Origin: an uncultured Cellulophaga sp.
GTDB taxonomy: Bacteria; Bacteroidota; Bacteroidia; Flavobacteriales; Flavobacteriaceae
Assembly (NCBI GenBank): GCA_947492955.1
Contig: CANLOV010000004.1
Coordinates: forward strand, 1-64,000
Length of the DNA stretch: 64,000 bases
Direction: 5' to 3'
Below the pieces are notes generated by a model that did no database searches, was not told the DNA's origin, and saw only the letters and a program-made list of their open reading frames with translations. Shown here piece after piece: positions 46,412 through 56,240 of the stretch. The position numbers and the translations under genes were made by a program. The first letter of the stretch is position 1. Every line of letters starts with the position of its first letter.

Positions 46412-46617
46412 TAAAAAAGGGAAAATTGCGTTGGTCTAGAGAGCTTACAAAAATGAGCGAGTAATAATAAAGTTATTATACCTTTAAATTTGTAAGTAAA
46501 AGATTTTACAATCTTTTATTTTTTAAGGAATTGATAATAATTAGTTAATAATTTTTAAACCTAAAAAAATGGTTTTGTAATTAATTTTAATGTTGTTAAA
46601 TAGAGCACATTAATATT

Positions 46618-47415
46618 ATGAAACGATTTTTAGTAAGTTTATGTTTAGTATTATTTTTTTCGTGTAATACGGGTGAAGTAGGTGAGCCAGAAGATAATAT
46701 TTTTTTAGAGCTAGAAGGCTTTACATTAGAGATAAACGAAAACCCATCACAGAATTTTGTATTAGGGAAATTAAGTAGTGCAACTAATTCCGAAGAAGAA
46801 ACAACCTACCAAATACTTTCGGAGAGTTCAGCAGGTGCCTTCGGGATTATTCAAAAAACAGGAGAAATAATTGTATTAGATGTTTCTCTTTTTGATTATG
46901 AAATAAATAAAACTTTAACGGCAATTATAGAAGGAAAAGTAGAAGGAAAAAAAGCTATAGCTAATATTCGTATTACGCTATTAGATGTAAATGAAGAAAT
47001 AGATAATACAGGTGAAAATGTATATACTGGTCCTAAAATTACATTTACAAAAGCTAGTAATGCAGACATATCTTTACCAGAAAATCAAGATTGTATTACA
47101 GATAATGTATGGTTAGTTAGAGCATCAACAGAAGGTTTATTCAATATAGCTCAAGAAACTTCATATAACAAACCTGTTTCACCTGCAAATACAGAATGGG
47201 CAAAGGGAACAACTGCTGATATAGATAATTTAACCTTTAATGTATGGCGAGTAGCTTTAGATGCTTCGCCTCCGGGAGAAGTAGGAGTAGATTATGTATT
47301 GCATATTATAGATAAAGATATATACATAGATTTTAAGCTTTTATCATGGAGCAATCCAAGATCAGGTAATGCAGGAGGAGCTTATAGTTATGAAAGATCT
47401 ACACCAACAGAATAA
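46618..47415 (+). CDS. Cadherin-like lipoprotein
   Basis: The 265-aa protein has lipobox FFSCNTG (C16) and a cadherin-type repeat (about 30-125; FTLEINENPSQNFVLGKL, GEIIVLDVSLFDYEINKTL, ITLLDVNEE). A C-terminal domain follows with ITFTKASNADISLPENQDCITDNVWLVRA, which resembles bacterial HmuY-like or other beta-rich modules only loosely. It is probably a surface or periplasmic binding protein. It immediately precedes the truncated dus copy. Function is unknown. Confidence 0.7.
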   Translation: MKRFLVSLCLVLFFSCNTGEVGEPEDNIFLELEGFTLEINENPSQNFVLGKLSSATNSEEETTYQILSESSAGAFGIIQKTGEIIVLDVSLFDYEINKTLTAIIEGKVEGKKAIANIRITLLDVNEEIDNTGENVYTGPKITFTKASNADISLPENQDCITDNVWLVRASTEGLFNIAQETSYNKPVSPANTEWAKGTTADIDNLTFNVWRVALDASPPGEVGVDYVLHIIDKDIYIDFKLLSWSNPRSGNAGGAYSYERSTPTE

Positions 47416-47444
47416 AAATTGAGTTTGTGTAATAAAAAATATGC

Positions 47445-47621
47445 ATGGGCTTTACATTATTATCTTCTCCGTTACAAGGGTTTACCGACTTTCGTTTTAG
47501 AAATGCTTTTCATAAATATTTTGGAGGAATAGATACTTTTTATGCACTTTATATAAGGTTTAATAACAAATTAGTTATAAAATTGTCCTATAAAAGAGAT
47601 TTTCTTTTAGGGTATAAATAA
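47445..47621 (+). pseudogene. Truncated second copy of the 5' end of dus
   Basis: From its ATG the sequence follows the intact dus gene at 60405 base for base with about ten mismatches in roughly 170 bp, then diverges and stops after 58 codons (MGFTLLSSPLQGFTD start). The upstream flanks of the two copies differ. It lacks the catalytic GCP region and cannot be a functional tRNA-dihydrouridine synthase. Together with the intact gene it forms a direct repeat around 47622-60404. Confidence 0.92.
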
Positions 47622-47770
47622 TTTAAAAACTATATTAATTTCTTTCGTATTTACATTGTAGCATTATTTATAATTTAAATAATAAATAATTTATACTATA
47701 TTTATAAAGCTAGGTTTAATAATAAAATATTCCCCTGTATTTAATTTTTATTAAAAATAATCATTTATAA

Positions 47771-50728
47771 ATGGGATATAGATTAACATTATTTTTGTTT
47801 TTAGTATTCCAAAGTGTGTTTTCCCAATTAGACTTTAAGAAAGATTCTATTATTGACTCGCTAAAAAAAAGGCTAATAGAAGTACAACCTAATCAAAAAT
47901 TTGAAATTCTATCCAAGATTTTTGAATCCTACTTATTTACTGATTTAGATTCTGCAAAAATATATAAGAATAAGGTCCTTTTCATAGGAAAAAAAAACCT
48001 TGAACACCAAATAAATTCTTATAGCCTTGCTTCAAAATATCATTATTACAAATATGAAATAGATAGTGCACTTTATTACGCAAAAAAAACCCTTAGCCTT
48101 TCTAAAAATAATAATGATTTAAATTTAGAAGCAGATTCATACAGAAAACTAGCTATACTTTATAGCAGGAAAGCAGATTATATAAATGCTGAAAAATATG
48201 GACTTTTAGCTTTAGAAAGCTCAAAATCTTTGGGTGATTGGAATCTTATTGCCTCTGCATATACAATGCTCGGCAATCAATTTCTTAAAAAGAATAATTA
48301 TGATATAGCTTTAGAATATTACCTAAATGCTGATTCATTATATACTAAAAATAAGGAAAATGGAAGGTTTCTTGCATTGGTATATGATAACATTGCTCAG
48401 ATTTATTCAGATTTTAAAGACAAAAAAGCTTTAGATTATATAAATAAAAGTGCTAATATCTACAAACAACAGAATGATGATGAGGGCTTCAATTATAGTT
48501 ATTTAATGAAAGGAATATATTATCAGAGCATACAGGAACATCAAAATGCAATTGATAATTTAGAAAAATCTAAAGTTTTTTACGAGCAATACGAAAGTAA
48601 TTACAGGAAAAATCAAGTTTATTCAATGCTTATAAATAGCTATTCTGCTATTGGAAATTTTAAAAAAGCTGAAAACTATTTATTATTATCTGAAAATTTA
48701 AATCATAGTTCAGATACGGATGAAAGTATTTTTGATTTTAATATCAATGCAGGGCAGCTTTTTTTAAATCAAAATAAATATGAAAAAGCAATACTTTACT
48801 TCGAAAAAGCAAACAATACAATTCGCAGAGCCAACTGGAAATTTGAGCTGTCAAAAATTGAAAGTATTTATTCTGGACTATCAACTAGTTATGCTGGAAA
48901 GGGTAATTTTAAAAATGCATATTTATACGGACTTAAACAATTAAATATTGTTGATAGTATTTATAATAAAAATAATATTAAGATTACAAATGAAATAGAA
49001 GCAAAATATGAAACAAAGAAAAAAGAACAAGAAATAGCGCTTTTAAAATCCCAAAACGAAATCGTTGGACAAAAACAAAAAAGCCAGCGCAATTTGCTAC
49101 TTGGAGGAATAGGGCTTACCTCGCTTATAGGAATCTTTCTTTTTGTCTTATATAGAAATAGAAAAAAAACCAACAATAAATTATGGGAAATAGACGCCTT
49201 AAAAACAAATTTCTTTACCAACATTTCGCATGAATTTAGAACTCCCTTAACAGTTATAAAAGCTCCGATTACCGAAGCATTGGAAAATACTGAACTTTCT
49301 CCTCAAAAGAAAAAGCACTTTGAACTTGCAAAAAAAAATTCTGAAAGATTGGAAACCTTGGTAGATCAGCTTTTAGAACTTTCAAAAATTGATAGTGGCA
49401 ATAGAAAGCTATTAATCCAAAAAAACACACCCACTCAGTTGATAGCGGCTTGGAGCGAATCTTTTTTATATTTAGCCCAACAAAAGGAAATTAATTTTAA
49501 TACAGAAATTTCAGATAAAGAAGTAGAAGCATGGTTTGATCGTGAGGCTTTGGAAAATATTGTTACGAATCTTCTTGGGAATGCTGTAAAGTATACTCCT
49601 AAAAATGGTATAATAGATCTTAAGGTTTCAATACAAAATGAAACTCTAAATATAACTGTAAAAAATAGCGGAGGAGGACTAACAAGTGACCAAATTAAAA
49701 CCATTTTTAATCGTTTCTATCAAACAGATGGGCAGAACGAAGGCGCTGGAGTAGGATTATCACTTGTAAAAGAGTTGACAGATTTACATGGTGGAAAAAT
49801 TAATGTTTCTAGCCAACTAAATAAATGGACCATATTTCAAGTTTATTTAGCTATAAGTAAGAGCAAACTTAAAAATGTAGAAATCAAAGAAACTACCGAT
49901 GTAATACCAATAGGAACCACTGCTAATTTAGAGATAAATGGGACCCAAGAAGAAGCTGTTCTAAAAGATGAGGATCTTCCCATTCTTCTTATTGTGGAAG
50001 ACAATGAAGATGTAAGAACCTTATTAACAGATGCTTTTAATAAAGATTATGAAATCGTGCAAGCCGTAAACGGAGAAGAGGGGATTTATAAAGGGCTTGA
50101 GATAATTCCAGATATCATTATATCTGATTTAATGATGCCCATAAAAGATGGGATTGAACTTACTAATACCCTTAAAAATGACGAACGTACTAGTCATATT
50201 CCAATTATTCTTTTAACTGCAAAAGCAGGTGATGAAAATGAGTTAATAGGTATAGAAACAGGAGCAGATGATTATATCACTAAACCCTTCAATCAAAAAA
50301 TTCTAAAATCTAAAACTGCTTCACTGATAGCATTACGGAAAAAACTTCAGACTAGGTACAGCCAAGAGGTTATCTTAAAACCAAAAGATATTGCAATTAC
50401 ATCTGTAGATGAAAAATTTCTAGAGCGGGTACAAAAAATCCTCGATGAAAAACTGGTAGAATCTACATTCTCTATTGAACAGTTCAGTAAAGCTACACAT
50501 ATGAGTCGTATGCAATTGCACAGAAAATTAAAAGCACTAACTGGACTTTCAGCTTCTGAATTTATAAGGTCTCAACGTTTAAAGCTAGCAGCGCAGATTC
50601 TAAAAAGTTCTGATATCAATATATCAGAAGTAGGATACAGTGTAGGATTTAATGATCATGCTTATTTCAGTAAATGTTTTAAAGAAGCATATAATTGCAC
50701 CCCTTCAGAGTTTTCAAAAGCAATTTAA
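47771..50728 (+). CDS. Hybrid two-component system protein with TPR sensor (kinase, receiver, AraC)
   Basis: The 985-aa protein has a signal peptide (ending VFSQ), a long TPR-repeat periplasmic region (about 30-415) and a membrane segment (about 441-461). The kinase shows phosphoacceptor His in ISHEFRTPLTV and ATPase N-box NLLGNAVKYTP. The receiver has LLIVEDNED, IISDLMMP and YITKPF, and an AraC HTH ends the protein. All key residues are present, unlike the degenerate homologue at 8151-9656. It senses an unknown signal outside the cytoplasm and probably controls the exported-protein gene run just downstream, whose leader has two direct repeats at 50768-50810. Confidence 0.92.
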   Translation: MGYRLTLFLFLVFQSVFSQLDFKKDSIIDSLKKRLIEVQPNQKFEILSKIFESYLFTDLDSAKIYKNKVLFIGKKNLEHQINSYSLASKYHYYKYEIDSALYYAKKTLSLSKNNNDLNLEADSYRKLAILYSRKADYINAEKYGLLALESSKSLGDWNLIASAYTMLGNQFLKKNNYDIALEYYLNADSLYTKNKENGRFLALVYDNIAQIYSDFKDKKALDYINKSANIYKQQNDDEGFNYSYLMKGIYYQSIQEHQNAIDNLEKSKVFYEQYESNYRKNQVYSMLINSYSAIGNFKKAENYLLLSENLNHSSDTDESIFDFNINAGQLFLNQNKYEKAILYFEKANNTIRRANWKFELSKIESIYSGLSTSYAGKGNFKNAYLYGLKQLNIVDSIYNKNNIKITNEIEAKYETKKKEQEIALLKSQNEIVGQKQKSQRNLLLGGIGLTSLIGIFLFVLYRNRKKTNNKLWEIDALKTNFFTNISHEFRTPLTVIKAPITEALENTELSPQKKKHFELAKKNSERLETLVDQLLELSKIDSGNRKLLIQKNTPTQLIAAWSESFLYLAQQKEINFNTEISDKEVEAWFDREALENIVTNLLGNAVKYTPKNGIIDLKVSIQNETLNITVKNSGGGLTSDQIKTIFNRFYQTDGQNEGAGVGLSLVKELTDLHGGKINVSSQLNKWTIFQVYLAISKSKLKNVEIKETTDVIPIGTTANLEINGTQEEAVLKDEDLPILLIVEDNEDVRTLLTDAFNKDYEIVQAVNGEEGIYKGLEIIPDIIISDLMMPIKDGIELTNTLKNDERTSHIPIILLTAKAGDENELIGIETGADDYITKPFNQKILKSKTASLIALRKKLQTRYSQEVILKPKDIAITSVDEKFLERVQKILDEKLVESTFSIEQFSKATHMSRMQLHRKLKALTGLSASEFIRSQRLKLAAQILKSSDINISEVGYSVGFNDHAYFSKCFKEAYNCTPSEFSKAI

Positions 50729-50767
50729 CACTCTCTAACATCCTATATACATTGTACTTCTGGGCTA

Positions 50768-50810
50768 TGTTACATAGCTTATAGCTCTTGTTACATACTT
50801 CATAACTCTT
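50768..50810 (+). promoter_or_regulatory. Two 22-bp direct repeats, candidate AraC-type operator
   Basis: TGTTACATAGCTTATAGCTC... at 50768-50789 and TGTTACATACTTCATAACTC... at 50789-50810 match at 18 of 22 positions. The 21-bp spacing of their starts equals two helical turns. Paired direct repeats of this spacing are typical targets of AraC-family dimers. The site lies between the hybrid regulator gene and the exported-protein genes, upstream of a -7-like TACATTCG at 50826-50833. Confidence 0.6.
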
Positions 50811-50880
50811 CTAAACAACACCAACTACATTCGCTCTTGAATGAGGTCTTTAGTTTTTATACCTCAAAGTCAAGTTTACC

Positions 50881-51045
50881 ATGAAGCAAAAAGAGAATAG
50901 CCTAAAAGGTACACTTGATAGTTTCTCCGAAAAACAGATTTACCTCAACATTAATCATTTAAAAGACGGTAGTTATATTCTAAAAATTACACACAAAAAC
51001 AAAATAATTAAGGAAGCAAGATTTAATAAAAAACGAGGGAAATGA
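50881..51045 (+). CDS. Small protein (54 aa) translationally coupled to the next gene
   Basis: The ORF starts at the ATG following TTTACC and ends in TGA at 51043-51045, overlapping the next start codon as ATGA. Its C-terminal half (LKDGSYILKITHKNKIIKEARF) resembles the tail of type IX secretion sorting domains, but no signal peptide or cargo domain is present. It may be a leader ORF, a small regulator or the relic of a longer secreted protein. I do not recognise it further. Confidence 0.5.
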   Translation: MKQKENSLKGTLDSFSEKQIYLNINHLKDGSYILKITHKNKIIKEARFNKKRGK

Positions 51046-51857
51046 AAAATATAAAAGTAATAACACTACTAATAGCATTATGCTTTTGCACAACCAGTAA
51101 TGCGCAATTCTGGAAAAAAATAACAAAAAGAGCAGAGCAAGCTGCAGAAGAAGCTGTAGAAAGAAAAATTGAAGAGAAGGCTGCTCGAGAAACAGAAAAA
51201 ACTTTTGATACCGTATTCAATAATAAGGGTAAACTTTTTAAAAAGAAGAAAACATCAAAACTAGACAGTTACTCTTTTACCCATAGGTACGTCATGGAAT
51301 TAATTAGTGAAAATGACACTACAGAAATAACCTACTACCTAACTAACGACCATGAATATATGGCTAGTTCATTTGAAATGAAAAATACCCAAGAATTTAT
51401 TACAGTAATGGATCTTCCTAATTCAGCTGTACACACCTTTATGAATTTAGGTAATAAAAAAAGTATGTCATCCTTTAAAATTGATTTAGAAGAAGTTGAC
51501 GAAGCAGAAATGAATATGGATGAATTTGTCATTGCAATAACAGGTCAAACAAAAGAAATTATAGGCTACCAATGTGAAGAATACCAAGTTACTGGCCCGC
51601 AACTATCAGGCAATGTATGGGTAACACAAGATGCGGGTATTACTGTTCAAAAAGCATTTTCAAGATTGCAATCAAAAAAAATAAAAGGATTAAAAGGTAT
51701 GAACCAATCATGGACGAGTATGGTTGATGGCCTAGTGTTAGAAATGAAAATGATTGACTACTCGCAACGAAATCCTGAGCCTTTACACATGATTTGCACG
51801 TCACTTGAAGAAACTGAATTTAACATTTATACAGCAGACTATGAAAACCAATTTTAA
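51042..51857 (+). CDS. Secreted DUF4412-type protein
   Basis: The 271-aa protein has a signal peptide (ending SNAQF), a basic/acidic helical segment rich in Glu, Lys and Ala (about 25-70) and a DUF4412-like domain (about 75-250; GYQCEEYQVTG, NVWVTQDAGI). It is exported, probably to the periplasm. It overlaps the small ORF before it by 4 bp and the next lipoprotein gene by 17 bp, so the genes are coupled. No biochemical role is known for the domain. Confidence 0.75.
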   Translation: MKNIKVITLLIALCFCTTSNAQFWKKITKRAEQAAEEAVERKIEEKAARETEKTFDTVFNNKGKLFKKKKTSKLDSYSFTHRYVMELISENDTTEITYYLTNDHEYMASSFEMKNTQEFITVMDLPNSAVHTFMNLGNKKSMSSFKIDLEEVDEAEMNMDEFVIAITGQTKEIIGYQCEEYQVTGPQLSGNVWVTQDAGITVQKAFSRLQSKKIKGLKGMNQSWTSMVDGLVLEMKMIDYSQRNPEPLHMICTSLEETEFNIYTADYENQF

Positions 51858-52482
51858 ACCTAATAGCATAAAGCATTTAGTGGTATTATTCTTATTCAGC
51901 TTAATTCTAAGCTGTAATACGGTTTCAAAAAATGAAGCTAGCAAAACTGACGAAGCTTCGCCAGTTATTGTTAAAACTAGCACTAATGAAAAGCAAGTTA
52001 AAGAAACACCTAAGGAAACTTTCTTATGTACAATTAATGGAAAAGACTGGGCCTATACAAAAGCGTCGGGTATTATCTCTAAAGATAGAAAAACCAATAA
52101 GCGCATGGCATTGATGACATTTACAAAAAAGCTTGAAAAGGGAAGCGAGAGCATTCAGTTGCGCTACGACGCAGATTCTTTTGAATTACTTATTGCATCT
52201 ATACAATTGCGATTTAAAAGTAAAGAAGGCAAACACTTTACTTGTTATTACGAACTCTTCCCTGATACCAAAAAGAAAAGCCCTAATGCTATAATAATGG
52301 GTAGTATTGACCTGTCAAATTCAGATTCAGCTTCAGGCACCGCAGAAATTACCAACCTCAATATCAAATATGAAAGTGAAAAGTTAGAAGACCAAGCAAA
52401 CGCAACTATAAGTTTAAGCGATTTAGAATTTTCAAATATTGGCTATTCTGATGTTGATAAGGTTGCGAACACTGTTAAATAG
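51841..52482 (+). CDS. Hypothetical lipoprotein
   Basis: The ATG at 51841 gives 213 aa with a clean lipoprotein signal (LFLFSLILSCNT, C25); an in-frame ATG 36 bp earlier would place extra residues before the signal. A Ser/Thr/Lys-rich linker is followed by a beta-rich domain starting FLCTINGKDWAYTKASGII, a pattern seen in small exported flavobacterial proteins. It overlaps the DUF4412 gene by 17 bp and is 9 bp before the next gene. Function is unknown. Confidence 0.7.
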   Translation: MKTNFKPNSIKHLVVLFLFSLILSCNTVSKNEASKTDEASPVIVKTSTNEKQVKETPKETFLCTINGKDWAYTKASGIISKDRKTNKRMALMTFTKKLEKGSESIQLRYDADSFELLIASIQLRFKSKEGKHFTCYYELFPDTKKKSPNAIIMGSIDLSNSDSASGTAEITNLNIKYESEKLEDQANATISLSDLEFSNIGYSDVDKVANTVK

Positions 52483-52491
52483 AAAACCATT

Positions 52492-53757
52492 ATGATTATG
52501 AAACAAAAAATTGCTTACAGATTATTTATTATCATAGGCTTGTTCAATTTAAGTTTATCAGCTCAACCATTTACTCTCAATGAAGAAATAAAGCCTTTAA
52601 AACTTCAATTAACGAAACACCCCAAATATGAGGGTGCTAAATACGCAGAGGGTGAATTCAGTCTGGTTTCAGGTGAAACAAGTTATCATTATGTAAAAGG
52701 GCATGATGTTTTTCAATATGTTGACATCTTTATATATTCTGATAATGAAAATGCTGATTTACAAGCCGACTTAGTATTTAATACTTGGAATACTATTGAA
52801 GAAACCAAACATACTTCCAAATCTGAAAATGGTATTATAAACTTAAAAGTAAGGAGTTGGCAAGATATAGGGTTTACAGTTAAATCCAAAGATCTCACAA
52901 AAATTGACTATAGTATTATAGTAAATGCTAGTGAGCCAATGATGAATTACTTGGGCTCACCATTTGTTAAAGCCACAGAAGAAAACCTTGTTTCAGCAAC
53001 AGCCATTGAACAACCAATAACCAACTCAAATGATTCGACACAAACAAATTGGTTTATTTATATCTTAATTGGAGTTCTTTTAGTACTTGTTGGTCTAATG
53101 GCAGGAAAACTAAGCAGCAGAAATAAAACCTTACTCTTTATCTTACTCTTCATAGTAATTGGTTTTCAATCAAAAAATTATGGTCAGGAAAGTAGAGATG
53201 AACAAGACGCTGTAATACATGCTAATAGAAGAAGTCAGATTGATTCAAGAATTAATGATGTAAACCAATTAATGGGTACTGGGGATGCTGCTGAAGAACT
53301 GATTAGACAATATAGAAATCTTGGCTCTTGTCTACGCTCAGGACCGCCCCCTGGAAGACCGCGTATACCATCATTTTGCGCCGAAGAATCTACTTGTGCG
53401 GATTGTTTTTATAGAGCACGTGCGCGATTTGATTCATCTCGATATAATTTAGAAAAACTACAAACAATTTATGACTGTTCTACAAGCTATTTAAACGCAG
53501 CTATTGCCTTTGGTGATAATGTCTCAGGTTATCATGGAGTGTCTGGTATAATCTGGCAATCCAAGAAAAGAGAAATTGAAAGAAGCATGAGGAATTTGGA
53601 TAAAGCCTATGATGAAAAACGTGTAGAAATGCTAGCTGCCTTTCAAGATAATCTAAGTTCATTAGACGAGTGTGAACGAGCTCATGGAATGGAAGATTGG
53701 TACGATAGGTTTGGAGTAATGTTCTACAATTTTGCCGAAATGCGATATCACAGATAA
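52492..53757 (+). CDS. Exported membrane-hairpin protein with Cys-rich C-terminus
   Basis: The 421-aa protein has a signal peptide (ending LSLSAQ) and a beta-rich exported part (about 25-180). Two adjacent membrane segments (about 184-203 and 209-226) are followed by a charged helical part with several Cys (SFCAEESTCADC, CSTSYLN, DECERAHG). The second membrane segment looks like an internal signal peptide (NKTLLFILLFIVIGFQSKNYGQ), so the gene may be a fusion of two exported proteins. I recognise no family. It is 18 bp before the OmpA-fusion gene. Confidence 0.65.
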   Translation: MIMKQKIAYRLFIIIGLFNLSLSAQPFTLNEEIKPLKLQLTKHPKYEGAKYAEGEFSLVSGETSYHYVKGHDVFQYVDIFIYSDNENADLQADLVFNTWNTIEETKHTSKSENGIINLKVRSWQDIGFTVKSKDLTKIDYSIIVNASEPMMNYLGSPFVKATEENLVSATAIEQPITNSNDSTQTNWFIYILIGVLLVLVGLMAGKLSSRNKTLLFILLFIVIGFQSKNYGQESRDEQDAVIHANRRSQIDSRINDVNQLMGTGDAAEELIRQYRNLGSCLRSGPPPGRPRIPSFCAEESTCADCFYRARARFDSSRYNLEKLQTIYDCSTSYLNAAIAFGDNVSGYHGVSGIIWQSKKREIERSMRNLDKAYDEKRVEMLAAFQDNLSSLDECERAHGMEDWYDRFGVMFYNFAEMRYHR

Positions 53758-53775
53758 TCAGGAAATTAATTAATC

Positions 53776-55572
53776 ATGAAAAATTATATCCTACTAATTA
53801 TATCGATAGTATTGTTTTATGCCTGTACAGAAACGCCAAAAAAAAATCAGAAGGCAGAAGAGCATACTGAATTTATAAGTAATTCAGATGAAAATCAATC
53901 AAAAGGGTCCTCCGAAGATTTAGAAGGTGCCTTTGAGCAAATGGATGGACTCCTCAATACGAGAAATAAAAAACAAACGAATACTGCAGGTGACAAATTA
54001 TCAGAAGTAGAATCACTTGAAAAATTGCTTCAATTAGCAGGAACTCAAACAGAGGGTAATGACGGTTCTATTCAAGAAATGCTATCGTCTGCTAGCATTT
54101 TAGAAATGCTCCAAGCTAGCGGAGTGACTCAAGAAGAATTAGAAAAACTCTTAAACAACCAAGATAGCTTGGCAATCTTAGCTGCAGAAGTGAAAAAAAA
54201 GAGAGCGGTACAAAAACAAGTAGCCATTGGAGATTTGACCCAAGGCAAGCTATCGGAAGGTCAGCTTAGCTCTAAAACCACAACTACAGGGGTTTCCCTT
54301 CAAGAAGCTATTCTGTTAGTACAGGCAGAATCTGGAATAGCGGCAACCATCGAAAAGTTAAAACAAGTAGACTCTTTGGCCGGCACGAATACCATGGAAC
54401 AACTAGATCTAGAAACCGCCCAACAAGTTTTTAATGCTGTAGAACAAAGAAAGGAAGCCGCGGCTAATTTAGACGAAAAAGAAAAAATGGCTCTTCTAAG
54501 AAAGCGAACAACACAACTACATAACGATAAGGAAGCTATTACGCTTTTAGCTGAATTAGAACAAATAGAGGCAGATATAGCATCAGGCAAGATAAAAGCA
54601 AGCCCTCAATACGAAAGCTTCATAAAAAATAGAATAAAAAGGGCGAAAATTTATGGTAGTGCATTTAAGACAAAATCCAAAAAAGCTATGGATAAGTTCA
54701 GAAAATTAAACCCTGACCTATACTTTGGTGAGGGGGCTGGTGGCACCTATGTGGGTGCAGGTATTGGCGCTACAGCCGTATATCTTCCTCTTGGTAAAAT
54801 GGCGTTTGCAGATAAAGTAATTAGCGCTTACCACCCAAAACAGCAAATCAACAATCTCAATAATGTCATAGGAGAGCCAGATGTACTTTATGGTTATGAA
54901 GTTGACGATGTTACGGGTATTTATAGCCTTGGTGACGGAGGCGATTTAACGGTACAATTTATTGACAATGCCTTAACAGACGTGAACGGTCCTGACCTCT
55001 ATATTTTTGAATATGGCACAGTGGAACCAACAGATCTTGAAATCTCTGAAGACGGTAAAAACTGGATTAGGGTTGGTAAGATTGAAGGAGGAGTAGCCGA
55101 AGTTGATATTTCCCAATTTGTCAAACCTGGAGAATTGTTTTACTACGTTCGTTTAAAAGATTTAATGAAAACCACATCGTTGCCTGGAGCTGACATTGAT
55201 GCTATTGCTGCTATAGGTTCAGCCATGCGCTTAAACCTAGACAGCAAGGTGCTTTTCGAAACAGGCAAAGCTGAATTAAAACCAGAAGGTATTCATGCTT
55301 TAAAAACATTGGCTCAGAGCATTGTTATACTCAAAAGAGGTAATGTAATCATCGAAGGGCATACCGATGATGTCGGCAGTGAAGCATCCAACAAAAAACT
55401 TTCTCTTGCACGCGCCAAAAGCGTATCAACCGAGTTAAAAAAATTAATTCCAGGAACTGGATTTAAATGGAGAGAAAGAGGTTTAGGAGAATCAAAACCC
55501 TTGGTAAAAAATGATAATGATAAAAACAGAGCCAAAAACCGAAGGGTTGAGGTTTTAGTATTACCCAATTAA
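53776..55572 (+). CDS. OmpA-family lipoprotein with large N-terminal region
   Basis: The 598-aa protein has a lipobox (FYACTET, C17) and a helical Glu/Gln/Ala-rich region (about 20-300). A beta-rich module follows (about 350-480; GEPDVLYGYEVDDVTGIYSLG, PDLYIFEYG, DLEISEDGKNW) that looks like a lectin-like surface module. The C-terminal OmpA domain (about 490-598) has EGHTDDVGSE and NRAKNRRVEVLV intact, so peptidoglycan binding is expected. It probably ties an outer-membrane assembly to the cell wall. A 78-bp remnant of a second copy of its 3' end lies at 56241-56318. Confidence 0.85.
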   Translation: MKNYILLIISIVLFYACTETPKKNQKAEEHTEFISNSDENQSKGSSEDLEGAFEQMDGLLNTRNKKQTNTAGDKLSEVESLEKLLQLAGTQTEGNDGSIQEMLSSASILEMLQASGVTQEELEKLLNNQDSLAILAAEVKKKRAVQKQVAIGDLTQGKLSEGQLSSKTTTTGVSLQEAILLVQAESGIAATIEKLKQVDSLAGTNTMEQLDLETAQQVFNAVEQRKEAAANLDEKEKMALLRKRTTQLHNDKEAITLLAELEQIEADIASGKIKASPQYESFIKNRIKRAKIYGSAFKTKSKKAMDKFRKLNPDLYFGEGAGGTYVGAGIGATAVYLPLGKMAFADKVISAYHPKQQINNLNNVIGEPDVLYGYEVDDVTGIYSLGDGGDLTVQFIDNALTDVNGPDLYIFEYGTVEPTDLEISEDGKNWIRVGKIEGGVAEVDISQFVKPGELFYYVRLKDLMKTTSLPGADIDAIAAIGSAMRLNLDSKVLFETGKAELKPEGIHALKTLAQSIVILKRGNVIIEGHTDDVGSEASNKKLSLARAKSVSTELKKLIPGTGFKWRERGLGESKPLVKNDNDKNRAKNRRVEVLVLPN

Positions 55573-55599
55573 ATGTAAATAATAATTAAAATATAGATT

Positions 55600-56196
55600 A
55601 TGAAAACGATTATAAATTTATGTACAATGCTAAGTGTTGTTTTTTTAGTACAAGCTAACCCAACAGAAAAACTGTATGAAAATTCATTGCCTGATCCTCC
55701 AAAAATAGTACTTAATGAGCTATTCAGCCTAGAAAAAATGATAGGTGAGATTTTGAATAGAGAAGACAAATATTATATCAGTGGCACTCTATCTAGAGTC
55801 TTTGAAGCAGGAACTGGTAGTGATAAATTCTCTACAAGTAGTGAAGTTATTTTATCAAGCGAAATAAATGCATACTACGGAAGAAATTATGTGGAAGCAT
55901 ATGGCAGAACACATCATGTCTCACGTTCCCGATATAAATCTAAGGTAATACAAATTTATATTCATGGAGATACTCAAAGATCTGGTGATATTGATAAAAC
56001 CAATGTGAAAATAAATGTGAAATACAAGGATCCCGTAACAAAAAGCAATATAGAGATTTCAGGTAAACTATCACATGTAACTACCGTACGTGGAAAAGAA
56101 AGCTTTTTTATCTCAGGTATTCTTCGAAAACAAGGCATAACCTTGGGTGTAAATCTTATTGTTTCCAAGTTTGCTTTTGGCTATATAAGAAGTTAA
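55600..56196 (+). CDS. Small secreted protein, member of a local paralogous family
   Basis: The 198-aa protein has a signal peptide (ending LVQANP) and a beta-rich body with IYIHGDTQRSGDIDKTNVKI and an ending ITLGVNLIVSKFAFGYI. The same layout is recognisable in the broken gene at 57430-58009, and the N-terminal third resembles the short gene at 56361-56582. I recognise no wider family. It starts 27 bp after the OmpA-fusion gene. Confidence 0.65.
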   Translation: MKTIINLCTMLSVVFLVQANPTEKLYENSLPDPPKIVLNELFSLEKMIGEILNREDKYYISGTLSRVFEAGTGSDKFSTSSEVILSSEINAYYGRNYVEAYGRTHHVSRSRYKSKVIQIYIHGDTQRSGDIDKTNVKINVKYKDPVTKSNIEISGKLSHVTTVRGKESFFISGILRKQGITLGVNLIVSKFAFGYIRS

Positions 56197-56240
56197 TCTG
56201 AAACTTAAACTTCAAAAAGAAGTAAAAAGACTAAGCATCT

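Noticed and set aside
47445-47621. Functional small protein encoded by the dus fragment
   Set aside because: It is only the first sixth of Dus without the catalytic region, has no own promoter-like box, and ends where similarity ends.
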